Assembly (NCBI GenBank): GCA_021292105.1 | Contig: CM037867.1 | Span: 13,902,928 to 13,966,927 of the forward strand | Length of the DNA: 64,000 bases | From: Anadara kagoshimensis | Taxonomy: Eukaryota; Mollusca; Bivalvia; Arcoida; Arcidae | Direction of reading: 5' to 3' | Notes under the pieces: model-generated | Seen by the model: the letters and a program-made list of their open reading frames with translations, nothing else | The model's database searches: none | What the model was told of the DNA's origin: nothing | Shown here: in pieces, positions 10,601 to 22,400 of the stretch | Layout of the letters: every line of letters starts with the position of its first letter | How positions within the stretch are numbered: the first letter of the stretch is position 1 | Translations under genes and position numbers: made by a program

Positions 10601-13034
10601 TATATAATTACTGTTATTTTAATGAAGATGAAAAAACAACATTGACCTGTTTGCCTCAACCTATTATAAGAATATCCATATACATTCGTCAAGCCAATAT
10701 ATGGGTAGGGTTAAATTTGCGCAGTTATAGCATTACCAATGCGTATTTCCAATGATACAGTCGAAATAAACACTGTACATTATTGTACTGGTCAATTATA
10801 AAAATTTAAGAAGGAATTAACGAATGAATTAATTGAATTTATAGTCTACTAATGGCATAATTTATTCATATCAAAGAGGTCAGTTATTGGATAAAGGAGG
10901 AAACTGTAGTGAAAGTAAAAGCACCAAACTTCGACAAGAGAACTGACAAAATTTTTCACACGGGGATCTGTCAAGAGAGGCATTCTTACCTAGGCGGTAA
11001 GAGGCCATGTAATCCGGAAGCGCGCATTGGATAACTCTGCCATCTAGGACCGTAGTAGGATTCGACCCTAGATAGTAAGAGGCGTTGTGCACTTTATACC
11101 ACTCGGCTTCAGAGGACCCAGGAATTGAGAGACTACTGACTTTAATGAATTTGTATTATGACAACAATCTATTGATAAACATTATTACTGGTATATGTAT
11201 ATTGTTTTTTAGATTTTCGGATATATTTATGAAACATATGAAGATTACACTGGTGTCACTGTACATTATTGGCTTAGGAGGCACTGTGTGGTTTATAATT
11301 ATTGTTAATAAAGTTATAGATTTTCAAATTGGTACGTATAATACAAAACATGACAATTCTTCTGAATGTTACTGTAGTGACGCAATAGTCTACTATTTTT
11401 TAGAAAATCAGTTTCAATCATTCTCGGCGATTTGGTGCCGAAGGGTGTGCGTTCGACCCTTATAGTTGCGAAAAATATTGACTTTAATTCTCCTAAATTC
11501 AGATATAATTCTTTCTAATTTCACTATTTTTATCTGATTGAATTGTGATGAAAATTGGTCGACAATAGCCATTTCGTCCTTCTTATAGTTTGTTTCGGTT
11601 AAAGGACACTACAATAACCAAACATCGTAAAGTGTTCGGGGGGGGGGGGGGGGGGGGTGTCTAGTCACTTGTGATGAAGGACACTTTCTACTTTGCCATA
11701 TTGAAGACTTCAATATGACTGACTAGATGAACAACTCCGAATAAATTGAAAATGACAAGTGATTTCCTCGACATTTTTGTCCTTTCATTTTTCAAAACCA
11801 TTACTGTTGTTTTCTTTGGCTCCGACAACTGCTTGCTATATAAACAAAATTCTTATTGCATTCCAAATATTTATAATCTAACCCACACCATTGGTCGATA
11901 TGTTTTGTTTACAGTACAGACCTGACGAAAGTTTAACACTCATGAGTTAACGAAAAGGAGTCGAAGCTTGGCTGCTAGAGATAACCAGTTGTCCAAAAAG
12001 CTCCCGGATGATAGATAACAAGTATCGAAAACTTGTCGAGAATAAGCTGAAGAGGGGTCGAGATTAGTCGCCAAATCGGCACTGATGGGTTAGCTTAGTG
12101 TTTAACTTTCGACAGGTCTGTATTGATGTTACTGAAAACTAAAAATGTCAGTAATCACACACAATTTGTAACAAATTTAGCTTTTCAACATCTTCAAAAT
12201 AATTTTGGTTTCATAATTGTGGCCCAAGCACTACTGATAAGGAATTGTATTCCGAAACGGCCGTCTAGTGCTGTAAAATTAAAACTGGTATAATATGTAA
12301 ATTATATATATTTAAATATATATATATCACTATTAATTTTTAAGATGTTTTTATTTTTTCAATAAATCAAATATCAAAAAATGTATTGTAGGTTATCTCT
12401 GGGCTGCTTCAATCATTCTAACAATGGCAATAAACGGATCAAATCCGTTGTTTTTCGAACTAGCATGTGAAACAGCATATCCAATTGCAGAGGGTATAAC
12501 GGGAGGATTGATGACATGGGTAAACAACATAGTTGGCGGGATATTTCTACTAATGTTGCTGATTCCAAATATTGGTAAGACGTTAGCGTTTATCATACAT
12601 CCACAGAAACATTTTTGAGTGAGGCTTAATGTTTCAGTTTTCTTTGTTGTTCCAATTAGAGGTGATCTATAATACTGGAATTATGATGTTTACAAAACTC
12701 GAAAACAGAAACTTGTGTATTAATCACATGTCCTGCCAACATTTTATTTGTGTGTGTTGGTATTATTAATAACAGCATCAGAGAAAAAGGGGCAAACCGA
12801 AGATCTTGTACTCACCAACCACTATCTTATTTGGAACAAAATTCTCAAACTTTTGACTTTTTTGTTTTAGGTACAGCCTGGATGAATTACTGTCTAGCTG
12901 GAGGAGTTGGTGTAGGGCTTCTAATTTTATTCATGTTCAAAGAAAGTTATTCCAGAATAAATATGGATATAATAGTAGAACCACCAGAATCGGTGGAGAA
13001 TCCAGTGGGTATAAAAGCAACCGAAGAGGAATAA
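1711..13034 (+). CDS. SLC49A4: SLC49A4 (DIRC2)-like lysosomal MFS transporter, gene 2, complete, 12 exons
   Basis: Exons: 1711-1999, 2653-2743, 3264-3427, 4528-4594, 5602-5636, 7113-7166, 7747-7876, 8977-9085, 10532-10599, 11213-11331, 12392-12574, 12871-13034. All introns are GT-AG and phases join to 1473 nt (490 aa plus stop); human SLC49A4 has 478 aa. An in-frame TGA at 1705-1707 fixes the start. Order: acidic tail with E9-K-E-S-L13-I14 (lysosomal dileucine type), RRWW at 31-34, NTWGPI signature, ATWFPPNERATATA after TM4, a luminal loop with four N-glycosylation sequons (exons 4-5), a cytosolic loop with PRKPPKPPSK, then TM7-12 including GYTIPNGIFFNW, FFELACETAYPIAEGITGG and the FKESYSRINMD tail. 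The family is a lysosomal multi-span carrier; mammalian SLC49A4 is reported as an H+-coupled pyridoxine exporter. That substrate is family knowledge and is not shown here. No broken residues seen. Confidence 0.93.
2012..2250 (-). repeat. Family A copy, gene 2 intron 1
   Basis: Reverse copy containing the core and both flanks; it begins only about a dozen bases after the exon 1 donor of gene 2. Confidence 0.85.
2756..2929 (+). mobile_element. TIR mini-element, family B, copy 2
   Basis: Nearly whole copy with both inverted ends. It begins 13 bases after the last base of gene 2 exon 2, so it landed right beside the splice donor (GT at 2744-2745). Confidence 0.75.
3580..3645 (+). repeat. CTT/TTC microsatellite
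   Basis: About 20 CTT units after CCTCCTCC, gene 2 intron 3. Confidence 0.95.
3841..3895 (+). repeat. ATT microsatellite
   Basis: About 18 ATT units in gene 2 intron 3. Confidence 0.95.
4143..4470 (+). mobile_element. tRNA-headed SINE, copy 1
   Basis: Head carries an A-box-like TAGCTTAATTGGTAGAATGC and a B-box-like GAGATTGAACC. The body has CTCGATATAAGTGAAAT and the tail is GACGTCAAACCCCATTCAATC. This head and tail layout is typical of mollusc SINEs. No T-run terminator or intact tRNA fold, so it is not a tRNA gene. Confidence 0.82.
4905..5195 (+). repeat. Family A copy, near full length, gene 2 intron 4
   Basis: Starts TTGCAAGCCGAGGCC, a worn form of the first hairpin, and runs through the core to the TAGTATG end. 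Confidence 0.85.
5858..6115. mobile_element. Mini-element with ATACCCCC/GGGGGTAT ends
   Basis: Begins AATACCCCC and ends GCGGGGGTATAAC, with GGAC-rich tandem bases (GGACGGACGGACACACGGAC) near the right end. Ends of this kind are common in mollusc repeats. Gene 2 intron 5. Confidence 0.6.
6148..6245 (-). repeat. Family A fragment, gene 2 intron 5
   Basis: Core with the GGTGCTCCGGAGG part only; strongly diverged. Confidence 0.65.
6658..6765 (+). mobile_element. TIR mini-element, family B, copy 3
   Basis: Shortened internally; both ends (TACAGTCCAACTT and GGTTTGTCTGTA) remain. In gene 2 intron 5. Confidence 0.65.
7225..7453. mobile_element. TIR mini-element, family D, whole copy
   Basis: Inverted ends of about 37 bp, CATATnnnAAACAACATTGACC on the left and GGTCAATGTTTTTTGACAATAT on the right. 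Gene 2 intron 6. Fragments lie at about 10633-10735. Confidence 0.75.
7603..7660 (+). repeat. GA then GT microsatellite
   Basis: GAGA tract followed by GTGTATGTGT tract, just 87 bases before gene 2 exon 7. Confidence 0.95.
8131..8412 (-). repeat. Family A copy, gene 2 intron 7
   Basis: Good reverse copy reaching the CCATAAA-type end (here CGATAAAATTATTT). Confidence 0.85.
8617..8872 (-). mobile_element. tRNA-headed SINE, copy 2
   Basis: Reverse copy; the head (complement of GAGCACTCTACCAACTTAGC) is close to a tRNA A box. In gene 2 intron 7, 105 bases before exon 8. Confidence 0.82.
9262..9325 (-). repeat. Family A fragment facing the next copy
   Basis: Short reverse piece (ACCAGGGAAGTGAGGCTGGG and GGTAAGCAC) lying head to head with the diverged forward copy that follows. 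Confidence 0.6.
9335..9650 (+). repeat. Family A copy, old and diverged, gene 2 intron 8
   Basis: All segments are in order but with many differences, including TAGCTAGTTACACAGGCGGC for the core. It is among the oldest copies here. Confidence 0.7.
9933..10262 (+). repeat. Hammerhead-ribozyme repeat, unit 1 (retrozyme-like)
   Basis: Family H: unit of about 318 bp containing a 44-nt type I hammerhead fold. The family pattern is stem I GCACTA/TAGTGC, core CTGATGA and GAAA, stem II GGAA/TTCC around TTGTA, a minimal stem III and cleavage after TC. Here the fold is at 10195-10238. A full unit body precedes it, so the copy starts just after one cleavage point and ends past the next. The core is mutated. 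Gene 2 intron 8. Confidence 0.75.
11015..11125 (-). mobile_element. Possible SINE head, serine/leucine-tRNA-like
   Basis: The reverse strand reads GAAGCCGAGTGGTATAAAGT (A box) and GGGTCGAATCC (B box), with spacing typical of a tRNA head. Body not matched elsewhere in the window. Gene 2 intron 9. Confidence 0.45.
11638..11658 (+). repeat. Poly-G tract
   Basis: A run of about 20 G, gene 2 intron 10. Confidence 0.95.
11915..12122. mobile_element. TIR mini-element, family F
   Basis: 26-bp near-perfect inverted ends, TACAGACCTGACGAAAGTTT and its counterpart AACTTTCGACAGGTCTGTA, with TA edges. Gene 2 intron 10. Confidence 0.78.
12180..12300 (+). repeat. Hammerhead repeat, copy 2
   Basis: Fold at 12228-12271: stems I and II and the TC cleavage site are intact. 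One core base differs (CTGATAA). Gene 2 intron 10, 92 bases before the next exon. Confidence 0.75.
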
Positions 13035-13426
13035 AAAATTAATGAATGTTAAACTCTACCTACCTAGACTTAATCGATCAAGTAAACATTTAATGAAAAT
13101 GACGAACATTCTTGAAGCACAGTCTTCGGTCCGAAATTTCTGGTTGAATGCATTCAAACAAATCAACCGTTTTTATACACATGTTTGATGGATCGTGGGT
13201 TAACTCCTTGTTAATTAATGTGTGTTTGGTAAAATCCAAATAATCTACCTCAAGTATTATAACAATTTGGAATGTGTGTTTCTCAGATCAAGGAAAACGA
13301 TTCTTCTACATTAGTACAGATGATTACAGTATAGTTTATGGGAAGTTTTATAATTAGACACAATGTGAGCTATACGGGTAAGATTGGTTGTAATAGTTCG
13401 TAGTAATTGTACTTATTACACAGTGC

Positions 13427-13432
13427 AATAAA
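13427..13432 (+). terminator. Poly(A) signal of gene 2
   Basis: First AATAAA in a run of overlapping AATAAA motifs, 392 nt after the gene 2 stop, a usual 3' UTR length. Cleavage site not determined. Confidence 0.5.
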
Positions 13433-13479
13433 ATAAAATAAAAATGAAAATATATGTTTCTTTCCTTGATCAATAAGTC

Positions 13480-13590
13480 CTTTTGTGCTTACCTTTCTGG
13501 AGCCTCCGAACCTACTTACCATGTGGAAGTTTATGTGTTACCTTTTTTCACTTTTGATTTGAACGTGGACCGGACTGTTTGGTTTTGATT
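13480..13590 (+). repeat. Family A fragment, 3' flank of gene 2
   Basis: Second half of the repeat only (GTGCTTACCTTTCTGGAGCC onward). Confidence 0.6.
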
Positions 13591-13786
13591 TTTCAAAAAA
13601 ATGCATTTGTAGGTTTCATTATTCTTTATGGTTAAATTGATCATCACATTTTTACACCGTTAAACATAATACTACGTCTTTGAAGCTGCTTGAGAATCCA
13701 AAATAACTTTTTTATAGGCCGATGTTACTACCATGTATTTTTAATACTCGTGAAACCGGTAGTTACCTCTACATACATTGATTGAA

Positions 13787-13930
13787 TAGGAGGTGCTTAC
13801 CCTTCCGTAGCACCCGGCCTCACTTCCCTGGTGGAAGTTCACGTGTATAACCTAACTTGTCAGTTCCAAAGGTTTTACTTTGCTTCTGGATTGTGATTCG
13901 GATATGGATTAGTATGTTTGTTTTTGATTA
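13787..13930 (+). repeat. Family A fragment, genes 2-3 intergenic
   Basis: Second half, well conserved from AGGAGGTGCTTACCCTTCCG to TAGTATGTTTG. Confidence 0.8.
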
Positions 13931-14239
13931 AATAGTCAAACTTAGAACTAAATCCAAATTTTGTTGATATTCTCCCAGAGTTGATGTATAAATGATGGTT
14001 GATCGACCTTGGGTAGCGTTGAACTGCAATAACAATCCGACCGTATGGTGAAAACAAAATGACGGATCTAAAACCGTATTTACGTTTTTGATCAAAATGA
14101 TGTATTATGTGAGGAGAATATGACAAATTCTTTTTATTTATACTTTATTATCACTAAACTGATGTTTTTATAGCCATTTATAAAGTTATATAGCCCATAT
14201 TATATTAAAAATACGTGGCAATAACACATTTCTTATTGA

Positions 14240-14415
14240 CACGTACGTTTCTTTACCCAATTTTGCTTACAAACTTTGTGAGTGTAGTTAGATAAACAAG
14301 AGGTGCATACCTTTCCAGAGTACCAATCTAACTCAACGTGATGGAAATTCACCTGTAAAAATTTTACTTGGCGCTGTGATTTGGACATGAACCGGTGTGT
14401 ATATTTTTTATTTCT
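14240..14415 (+). repeat. Family A fragment, diverged
   Basis: Weak copy: ATAAACAAGAGGTGCATACC, then TTTTACTTGGCGCTGTGATT and the GTATAT end. Confidence 0.55.
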
Positions 14416-14525
14416 TTATTGGTTTACGAAATAGAAATACAACTTTAACATCTTTACAAATATATATATAATGATAATATAGCAATATATGCTTCGCATA
14501 GAAAGTATACGATAAACCCCGAAGT

Positions 14526-14562
14526 GTTAGCGTGCAATAAATATCGATATTTGCACGCTAAC
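14526..14562. repeat. Perfect 12-bp-arm palindrome
   Basis: GTTAGCGTGCAA, a 13-base spacer, then TTGCACGCTAAC. Probably a mini-element core; no role shown. Confidence 0.6.
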
Positions 14563-14959
14563 TTTGTTCCAGTCCAAGGTTTCCCGAATCAATATTTTCA
14601 TACTGCACGCTTTGTTACATGACGCTGTAGTTTATGACATCATACAATTGTTGTCGACGCCATCGCTGTGTTGTTGTCATATTGAATTAGTTCTTGTATC
14701 CATTTACAAAAACTAGTGTAATATTTATGTTTTGTACGGCAAAATGGTATTTTAGATGAAATACTTCACTTCACAGTAAACGGAATTTATTTTGCTGTAT
14801 AAAAGGAAATATATCCCCAGTTGACTCGATATTGACTCGCAAGCTCGTACAAATTTCGAGTCAACGAGTGACAATATTTCACAATATCAGTTCGATAACC
14901 GTATAATATTGACACACATTGACCTAATTGATAAAGGCCAATCACAGGTATAGTCAAAC

Positions 14960-15176
14960 GACACTCAACTGGCCGCTTGACATCTTATTAGGAATATTTT
15001 ATCATGGAGCAGTTCAATTCAGTATAGAGGTCATAGGTCTTTATTTGGCTATATTATTGATAAACATTAATTGTTTTCATTTAAATGTGAATCTCAACAT
15101 CATCTATTGGGTGGATCATCATATATGAATATTCCTAATGAAGGTTCAAGCGGACAGGTCAATATTGTTTGCCTAC
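14960..15176. mobile_element. TIR mini-element, family D, copy 2
   Basis: Inverted pair AGGAATATT and AATATTCCT, with the right end AGCGGACAGGTCAATATTG. Confidence 0.65.
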
Positions 15177-15359
15177 AATACATAAAACGACACATATATT
15201 TTTGTTCACCTTTACGAAAGGTTATTACGCTTGATATATTCTGCAGGTACAAGATTTTGCATTTCTTTACATTAGGATTCTAACATCCTACATTTTATGA
15301 GGATCGTATTTTCAGACGTACGTATGATTTAATTTCTTCCTGATTCCTGGTGTTTTTGC

Positions 15360-15473
15360 AACCTCTTTATAAAAAATGGTTTCATAATTTTTGTCCAAGC
15401 ACTACCGATGAAAAATTGTATCCCGATACGGCCGTTCAGTGCTGTATAATTAACACTGGTATAATATGTAATC
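15360..15473 (+). repeat. Hammerhead repeat, copy 3
   Basis: Fold at 15399-15442, with several core and stem changes; intergenic between genes 2 and 3. Confidence 0.68.
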
Positions 15474-15647
15474 TGAAATGAGGTTTGCAATCTTTAATTA
15501 TGGAATGTAATCATAATAATTCATGCCGTGCATATTCGTGTATGTAAATATACAGCATTTGCCTAGGATCAGTAGGTCGTGGGTTCGATCTCTGTCCGGG
15601 TCATACAATTTGACATGCTGATTCTTCGCCTGACTCTCGGAAATCCA

Positions 15648-15763
15648 TGGAAACCAGTAAAAGTTGCCATTATGGGCAGGTGGCCTTTACACACAGGTTC
15701 AAATAATATGAATAAATAGCAATTTGAATACAATTCTACTTGCCTGGAGGTTGGACTATATGT
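15648..15763 (-). mobile_element. TIR mini-element, family B, copy 4
   Basis: Reverse copy lacking one end; body AGGTTCAAATAATATGAATAA is recognisable. Between genes 2 and 3. Confidence 0.6.
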
Positions 15764-16077
15764 ATTTATATATACTTGTTGTTCTATTAAATATCATTTT
15801 ATTTGTTTATTTAATAAATTGTATTATATATTAAAATGTAACCAAAAGCAGATACAGTTACACATTGTTGTGATATTTATAATGCGGTTCGATGGACATA
15901 CAGTTTGCGGGTTAAAAGCTATACTTCGTAAACTTTATACTAAAGTATGTCAAAGATACCAATAAATAAGTGGCTAGTGAAAAAACAATAACCATAATTA
16001 ATATCTTGGAGCAGATTATGCGATACATTTTTGCCAAGAGCAAAACTTCCATTAACTTATCTGTAGTAATATGTTTC

Positions 16078-16228
16078 ACAAGTGGCGAATGCAGCTAGCT
16101 AAACAGGAGGTGCCTACCCTTCCGGAGCACCCGGGCTCATTTTTCTGGTGGAAGCTCACGTCAGTTCCAAAGTTTTTTCTTTGCTTCTTGATTGTGATTT
16201 GGACATGGATCAGTATGTTTGTTTTTGA
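16078..16228 (+). repeat. Family A fragment just upstream of gene 3
   Basis: Second half including GCAGCTAGCTAAACAGGAGG; ends 266 bases before the gene 3 start codon, so it may be part of its promoter. Confidence 0.8.
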
Positions 16229-16493
16229 AAACCCCCATGACCGACAGAGACCATACCTCCACTGGTTCGTGGTTTTGATTTCATTTCAATGATATCAAAT
16301 AATCTTTTTTTCAGGAATAAAATTAATTGAACCTGATGAAAACAGCTAGATGTAAACTGTTGGAACTGTTTGTAATAAATTAGAAGGATAGTCCAAAACA
16401 TTTACTCGTGTTTTTCAATGTCTTGAGAAAACAGATTTGAAAATCATTACTTAATATAAGTAAAGAGAAACATCTGAAAAATTCTTTTCTTAA

Positions 16494-19400
16494 ATGTGTG
16501 GAAAAGAAAACCAAACTAACATAACCAATGATGCAGAAAGCACTCTCTTGTCACAACCAGCTTCCAAGGCATATAAAAGAAGATGGTGGGTAATTTTTAT
16601 TTATTGTTTCTGTGTTGGAGCACAAGGAATTTTTTATAATTCTTTTGGCCCCATTACCGAGTCGGCAGAGGCATATTTTGGATGGACAGATGGGCTTATT
16701 GGTTTATTGGCGAACTGGAGTTCTATTACGGTCTTATGTGGAATGTTCCCTCTGAGTTATTTGATACATAAGAAAGGTAATATATACAATACTAATATTT
16801 AACAGATCAGGTCCCAGCTTTATAATTATTTTTTACTAAGATTCCCCTTAACACAAATCTGGCAAATTTTCATCAGAAATAATTTTGCTGTTGTTAAGTT
16901 ATCTAAAAACATCTAGTGTCATATCACTTTATCCATGCGATCGCGGACAACCTTTTTTTTACCAATATAAGTTATATAAATCTCGTCCTTATTTACAAAC
17001 ATTCATACGCCATGAACAACCTTTAGTACATAACATGTTGATTTGTTGAATAATCATTGGATAACTACATGGATACTTTTTATATAGAAATCATCTGTCG
17101 TTGTCAACGCATAGCCAGTCATCTATCTACATCTGCCGTTGTAAACACATAGCGAGTCATCTACCTACCTATCTATCTATCTATCTATTACACTTGGAAA
17201 TTAATGATGTTGAATAGAATTACATTTTGTAATAGTTAATTTGAAAATTATTTAAACAAAGGCATGTGATATGTTTAATCCATTATGAGTCTCTCACTCG
17301 GGGCCAGTTCTCCTATAGTGTTATATGGAGTGGTATAGTAACCTCGCCTATCGGATCAAGACTATACCTCCCTAGACAACACTATAGTAGAACAGTTCCC
17401 TGTGGAGAGGTCCATAAGAGCGTAATAGTACGTTTATTTGGTAGTTATATGCGTTAAGTGCTTAATTAAATTAAAATCAGAAATAAGAAATATATACAGT
17501 CTCTAATGAATGATAGATAACTTCACTACAAATAAAGTATAATTATTATAATGCATGTTGCTTGAGTAGGTTACAAAACAATCCCAATGTAGACCTGTTT
17601 GTAAATGAATACATAACTGCCATTTCCGTAAATACATTTATTGGAATGGTAATTTGAATAATTACATGTGTATTTATATGCGTGAAGGGTTTGAATCAGA
17701 AATACACATGTTTAAACAATTTCGTATAAATTTACTGCAGGTTCAGTATAATTATTAATGATACATGTTACAAGAGTAAGGTTCACAATGGTCATGTCCA
17801 TGTTAAACAATGTAGACCTGTTTGTAAATGAATATATCTGTTCTGTAAATAGATTTATTGAAATTGTAATTAATATCATTACATGTGTAGTTATATGCGT
17901 GGAAAGTTTTAATCAGAAATATTAGCAATTTCTAATGAAGGGTTGATAAATTTTCCGCAGGTTCAGTATATTCCTTAATGAAACATGTTACAGGAAAAGG
18001 TCCAAAATGGTCATGTCCATGGTAAGCAATGTAGACCTGTTTGTAAAAGGATGCATAACTGTTCTGTAAATAGATTTATTGAAATGGTAATTGGTAAAAT
18101 TAAATGTGATTGAAAATTTAAATCAGTGGTATTGACTTAAAGTATTTTTATTATAGATTTAACATTACTAGATTCATCAATGATATATTTGCTGCTAGGT
18201 AAAATCTTAAAATCCTCAAAAACTCCCTGATGCAAAACATTTCTTAAGTTCAATTTAGTTTATATATTTTGGTCCTTTAGATATTTTTCAACTCCTTGAA
18301 AATAAAATGGTTTCATGATTATTGTCCAAGCACAAGTGATGAGGAATTGTATTCCGAAACGACAGTAAAGTGCTGTAAAATTAACGCTGGCTATATAATG
18401 TGTTGTAGGTATAAGATTCACTATGGTCATGTCCATGGCGTTATCACTTTTCGGAGCAGGTCTGCGATGTATACCAAGCACAATCTATATTGCTACGTGG
18501 TATGTATAAAGTATATGTGAACTTTGTGAACTGCATCACTAAATCTTACCTCATCAAATACAAACACTCAATCGATGTTCAAATGCCAATCTTAAAAGCT
18601 AAATAAGAACATTGAAAACTGGAAAATGAAGTTGCACACGTAGAGCTTACCTGAGCAGCGAAACTGCGACCTCGCACGCTGATTAATAGGTCCTTACGCA
18701 AATCTGGTAAATGTAAAAAAAAAGATTGGTCTATAATGTTCTTTAAAGATAAGACCACTACGACAGCAGAGTCGATAGAATGCGCGCTCCGTATGTGAGA
18801 GATTGTTAGCTTGAACACCGGCCGCGGTCTTACAAAGACTTGAAAATAGGTAGTGACTGTTTTTTTGCCAAACACTCAGTCTCATTTAGAAATGAAAGTA
18901 ACGGGAATTGACCTTAAAAAACGAAGTCCCGTGTCACGGCTGGCGTGAACCGTCAAAACACTCCCTGTACATTGCCATGTGCTTTCTACAACTTCACCTA
19001 TAGCTGATTTCATCTCGATATCAATGTACTATTCTTGACTAAGACGTTAAACCCCACTCACTCAAATTAATCAATCTTACAAAGATAGCATTTGTTGTTA
19101 AATCAATCAAAACGTTCTGGAACTAGCGTAAATGACAAGTAGGTGAAGTAAATGTTTAAACTTAAATAGCTTCATTGAAGCTTATGTATAGAAAGAAATT
19201 TATTAAAATATCGAATCATAAGATCCGATAAGGAATACAGTGACACATATAGACACTCATGCAAAGAAAAGTTGTTTCAATATAAAATTACAATTATGTT
19301 AATTGGGATTCAAAACATTATTTCCAACTCCACATATTGTAACTTTGGACCTGCGATGACAAAACACTGACAAAAAGTTAAAACATACACCATCACCTTT

Positions 19401-22400
19401 ACCTTTAAACCTGGTCCAATCTTAAGTTCAATCTATGCATATTATAAGGATTGTGGATCTATTTTATGCTTAGTGTCATTTTGGTGATTTTTTTTTTGAA
19501 TTGTGAGCACGGTGTAGTTTATATCTCAAGGCAAGTTTTTCTTATTATTGTCATTTAGGTTAATAAATCTTGGACATATCTTAAATGGGATAGGTATGGC
19601 GGCATCTAGTGCCTTTCCAGCACTGTTAGCTGTTACCTGGTTTCCACCACGACAAAGAACTACAGCCACTGCAATGTCAATGATGAGTCTTTCCATTGGA
19701 ATTTCAGTGTCATTTGTTCTCGGTATGTGAAGGGTAATAAAAAAATATTTCTGTGTGTTTTTTTTTTTTTTGTTTTTTTTTTTTTTTTTTTTTTTTGCGA
19801 AAGTACATTGGATACTGCGGGAAAATATCGATGAAACTACAGTGGGAGCATTTACAGATAATATGAGGATTTATCTTTAACCACAGCACTGGATTATATT
19901 TGGAGCAATTGAAAGTTTTAACTACATTGATTTCAATTTAATTATGTTTGTTGATGTTACAGACTGTATTTTGTGTTCTTGGTGTCCTAGCTACTGCAAA
20001 ATATGGTCAAGCAGCATTTGCCTGTCCACTGAACCATTCGGAAGGTGTATTCATATATGAGCAATGAGCATCCAATATATGGATAATATAGTGATTCAAG
20101 TCATACATACCTAGTGCGGATGTGTACTCTATCAATTTAGTGTTCCCCTTGATATAGACGGAATTAACATTTGTTTACCCAATAAATTAACGTATTGTTG
20201 TGATAAATACTGTAAAACACTTTATTTTCGCAGCATGATATTTTCGCGATATTTGTATCAAAGTTATTTCGCGGCATGCAATTTTCGCGATATCCCGTTG
20301 TGAGCCCGATCACATTGTGAGCCCGATCACATTGTGAGCCCCTCATGTAAAAGTTCATTCATATTTATTCGATCAAATTTATTTTCGCGCATATTATTTT
20401 CGAGATTATTAATGAACTCGCGAATTACGCGAAAATAACATGCACGCGAAAATTTCATGTTTTACAGTACGTAAATAAAAGGCCAAACATACAGGTTAAT
20501 GTCGTTTGCCTATACACATGCTACTAATTAATTACTTCGTTATTTTTACAAAGGAAGTACGTTTGACTTTCTCTGACTTACTAGCTTCGCCCGTTTTGTT
20601 TTATATGTTTATGAATTGTAGTTGGAAATGCACGATACCATTAAGTCTGTTCATAATTGATGTATTATCTTTTTGTATAATATAGCGGTTATAACAAATA
20701 ACAGTGAATGGCATGATTTTAAAAAAGGACTAAAAAGGAATCAATTTCGTTTGTTAGTAATTAATAAATTATGAGTAATGTATGTATGTCATAATGGTCA
20801 TTATATATACCATTTAGAATCGTAAATTAATTGCCAAATTAAAGCAATTATTGTTTCTTAATTTTAGGACCCCAAATTGTTCAAACTCCTAGATATGAAT
20901 CAATAATTAACTTCATAAATATATCAACTGGAAGGTAAGTGTTCATTTCTCTTTTGTTATTCGTTTGGCGCGTATTGCAAGATATTAAAACATTAATGCA
21001 ACTGCTTTCAAATAAATTGTTTACACAGGGACATTCCAAACCTTGGGTTATCAAGACCCTCAAAAAATTAATGACAGTTATCACACTATTTTTGTTAAGT
21101 ATGATGTCGCTGTATCAAAAGCTACCCTGGATATATTTGCCGTTTCATAGTTCCAAGTTCCTTTCATTCTCAATTTTGATAACAAACGTGGTGAATGTAG
21201 CTAGCTAACCCTTCCTTAGCACCCAAACGTATCCCCCTGGTGGACGTTTACGAGTGTTACTTCATTTTAAGCCGGTGTCATAGCTTTTACATTGCTTTGG
21301 GATAGTGATTTGCAAATGGACTGTTGTGTTTTTTTTTATTAAGATACGGGCAATAACATTGGACGTGGTTCATACAATGATATTATACATATAACATAAT
21401 TCTAGCCCTCTGTATCTTTCAGTTATTGTATATATTATTTATTATAACTGGTAATTGAAAAAATTATATTTCATTATTATTAACAACAAGGTTTTGAATT
21501 AATATTGCAAAAATGACACAAACATGAGGGAAATTTTGCCAAAGGCAAGTTCAATTAAATTATGTTAGACTATGTAAAATGATATAAAATTTTATCATGC
21601 TACAATAATATGTTATAGAATACCAGTATCTTGGTCCATATCATATTTTATTTACCGTTTTGTATTTATTTAAATGGCAATATTCAATGATACTGTTAAA
21701 AACACCAGGGACATTTTGCCGAAGGCAAGTTCAATAACTTTTTGTTATTTTATAATATAAGTATTTTGTATGTCTCATTAAACTTTGTTAGACTATGTAA
21801 GATGATATAAAACATTATCATGTCACAATAATATGTTATGGAATACTAGTACCTTGATTCATTTAACTTGTTTATTTACCGTTTTTATGTAAATAAATGA
21901 CATGATTTAATTAAACTCTTGAACTATTGTAATTTTATTAACACTGTAGTAGATATATTTGTGCATTTTCTCCAAAACATACCAAAGTGCAGTGTTATTG
22001 TAATGTAGAGTAACATGTTTTTTCTGAGATGTTCAATCTTGATTGCATGTTAAACTCTTACAGACATAAAAAACAAATATCTTTAATGCATGCATATTAT
22101 GTTATCTGAAAAGGAATGTTTTCTTCCCAATTCGTTCATTTCAGCAACGGTTCGGCAGAATTTACAAACGCAACGTCACTGAATCAAACAAGTAAGGTAT
22201 AGTGATTAATATATAAGTAAAAAAGACTAAATATTAAGTTACAAAATATTTATGAATTGGTCAAGGCCCTTTGCTTTTGAATAGTGGTTTGGACATGAAT
22301 TAGTATGTTTGGTTTGTTTAATCAGGGGAAACGCCAAGAGCAAATTGTGTTTCGGTTTTGTTTTTTTAAACCTTCCGCGGTCGAAAAAACGGGATTATTT

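Noticed and set aside
20280-20345. CRISPR-like short direct repeats
   Set aside because: Only two and a half 17-19-bp units without spacers inside a mini-element of an animal genome.
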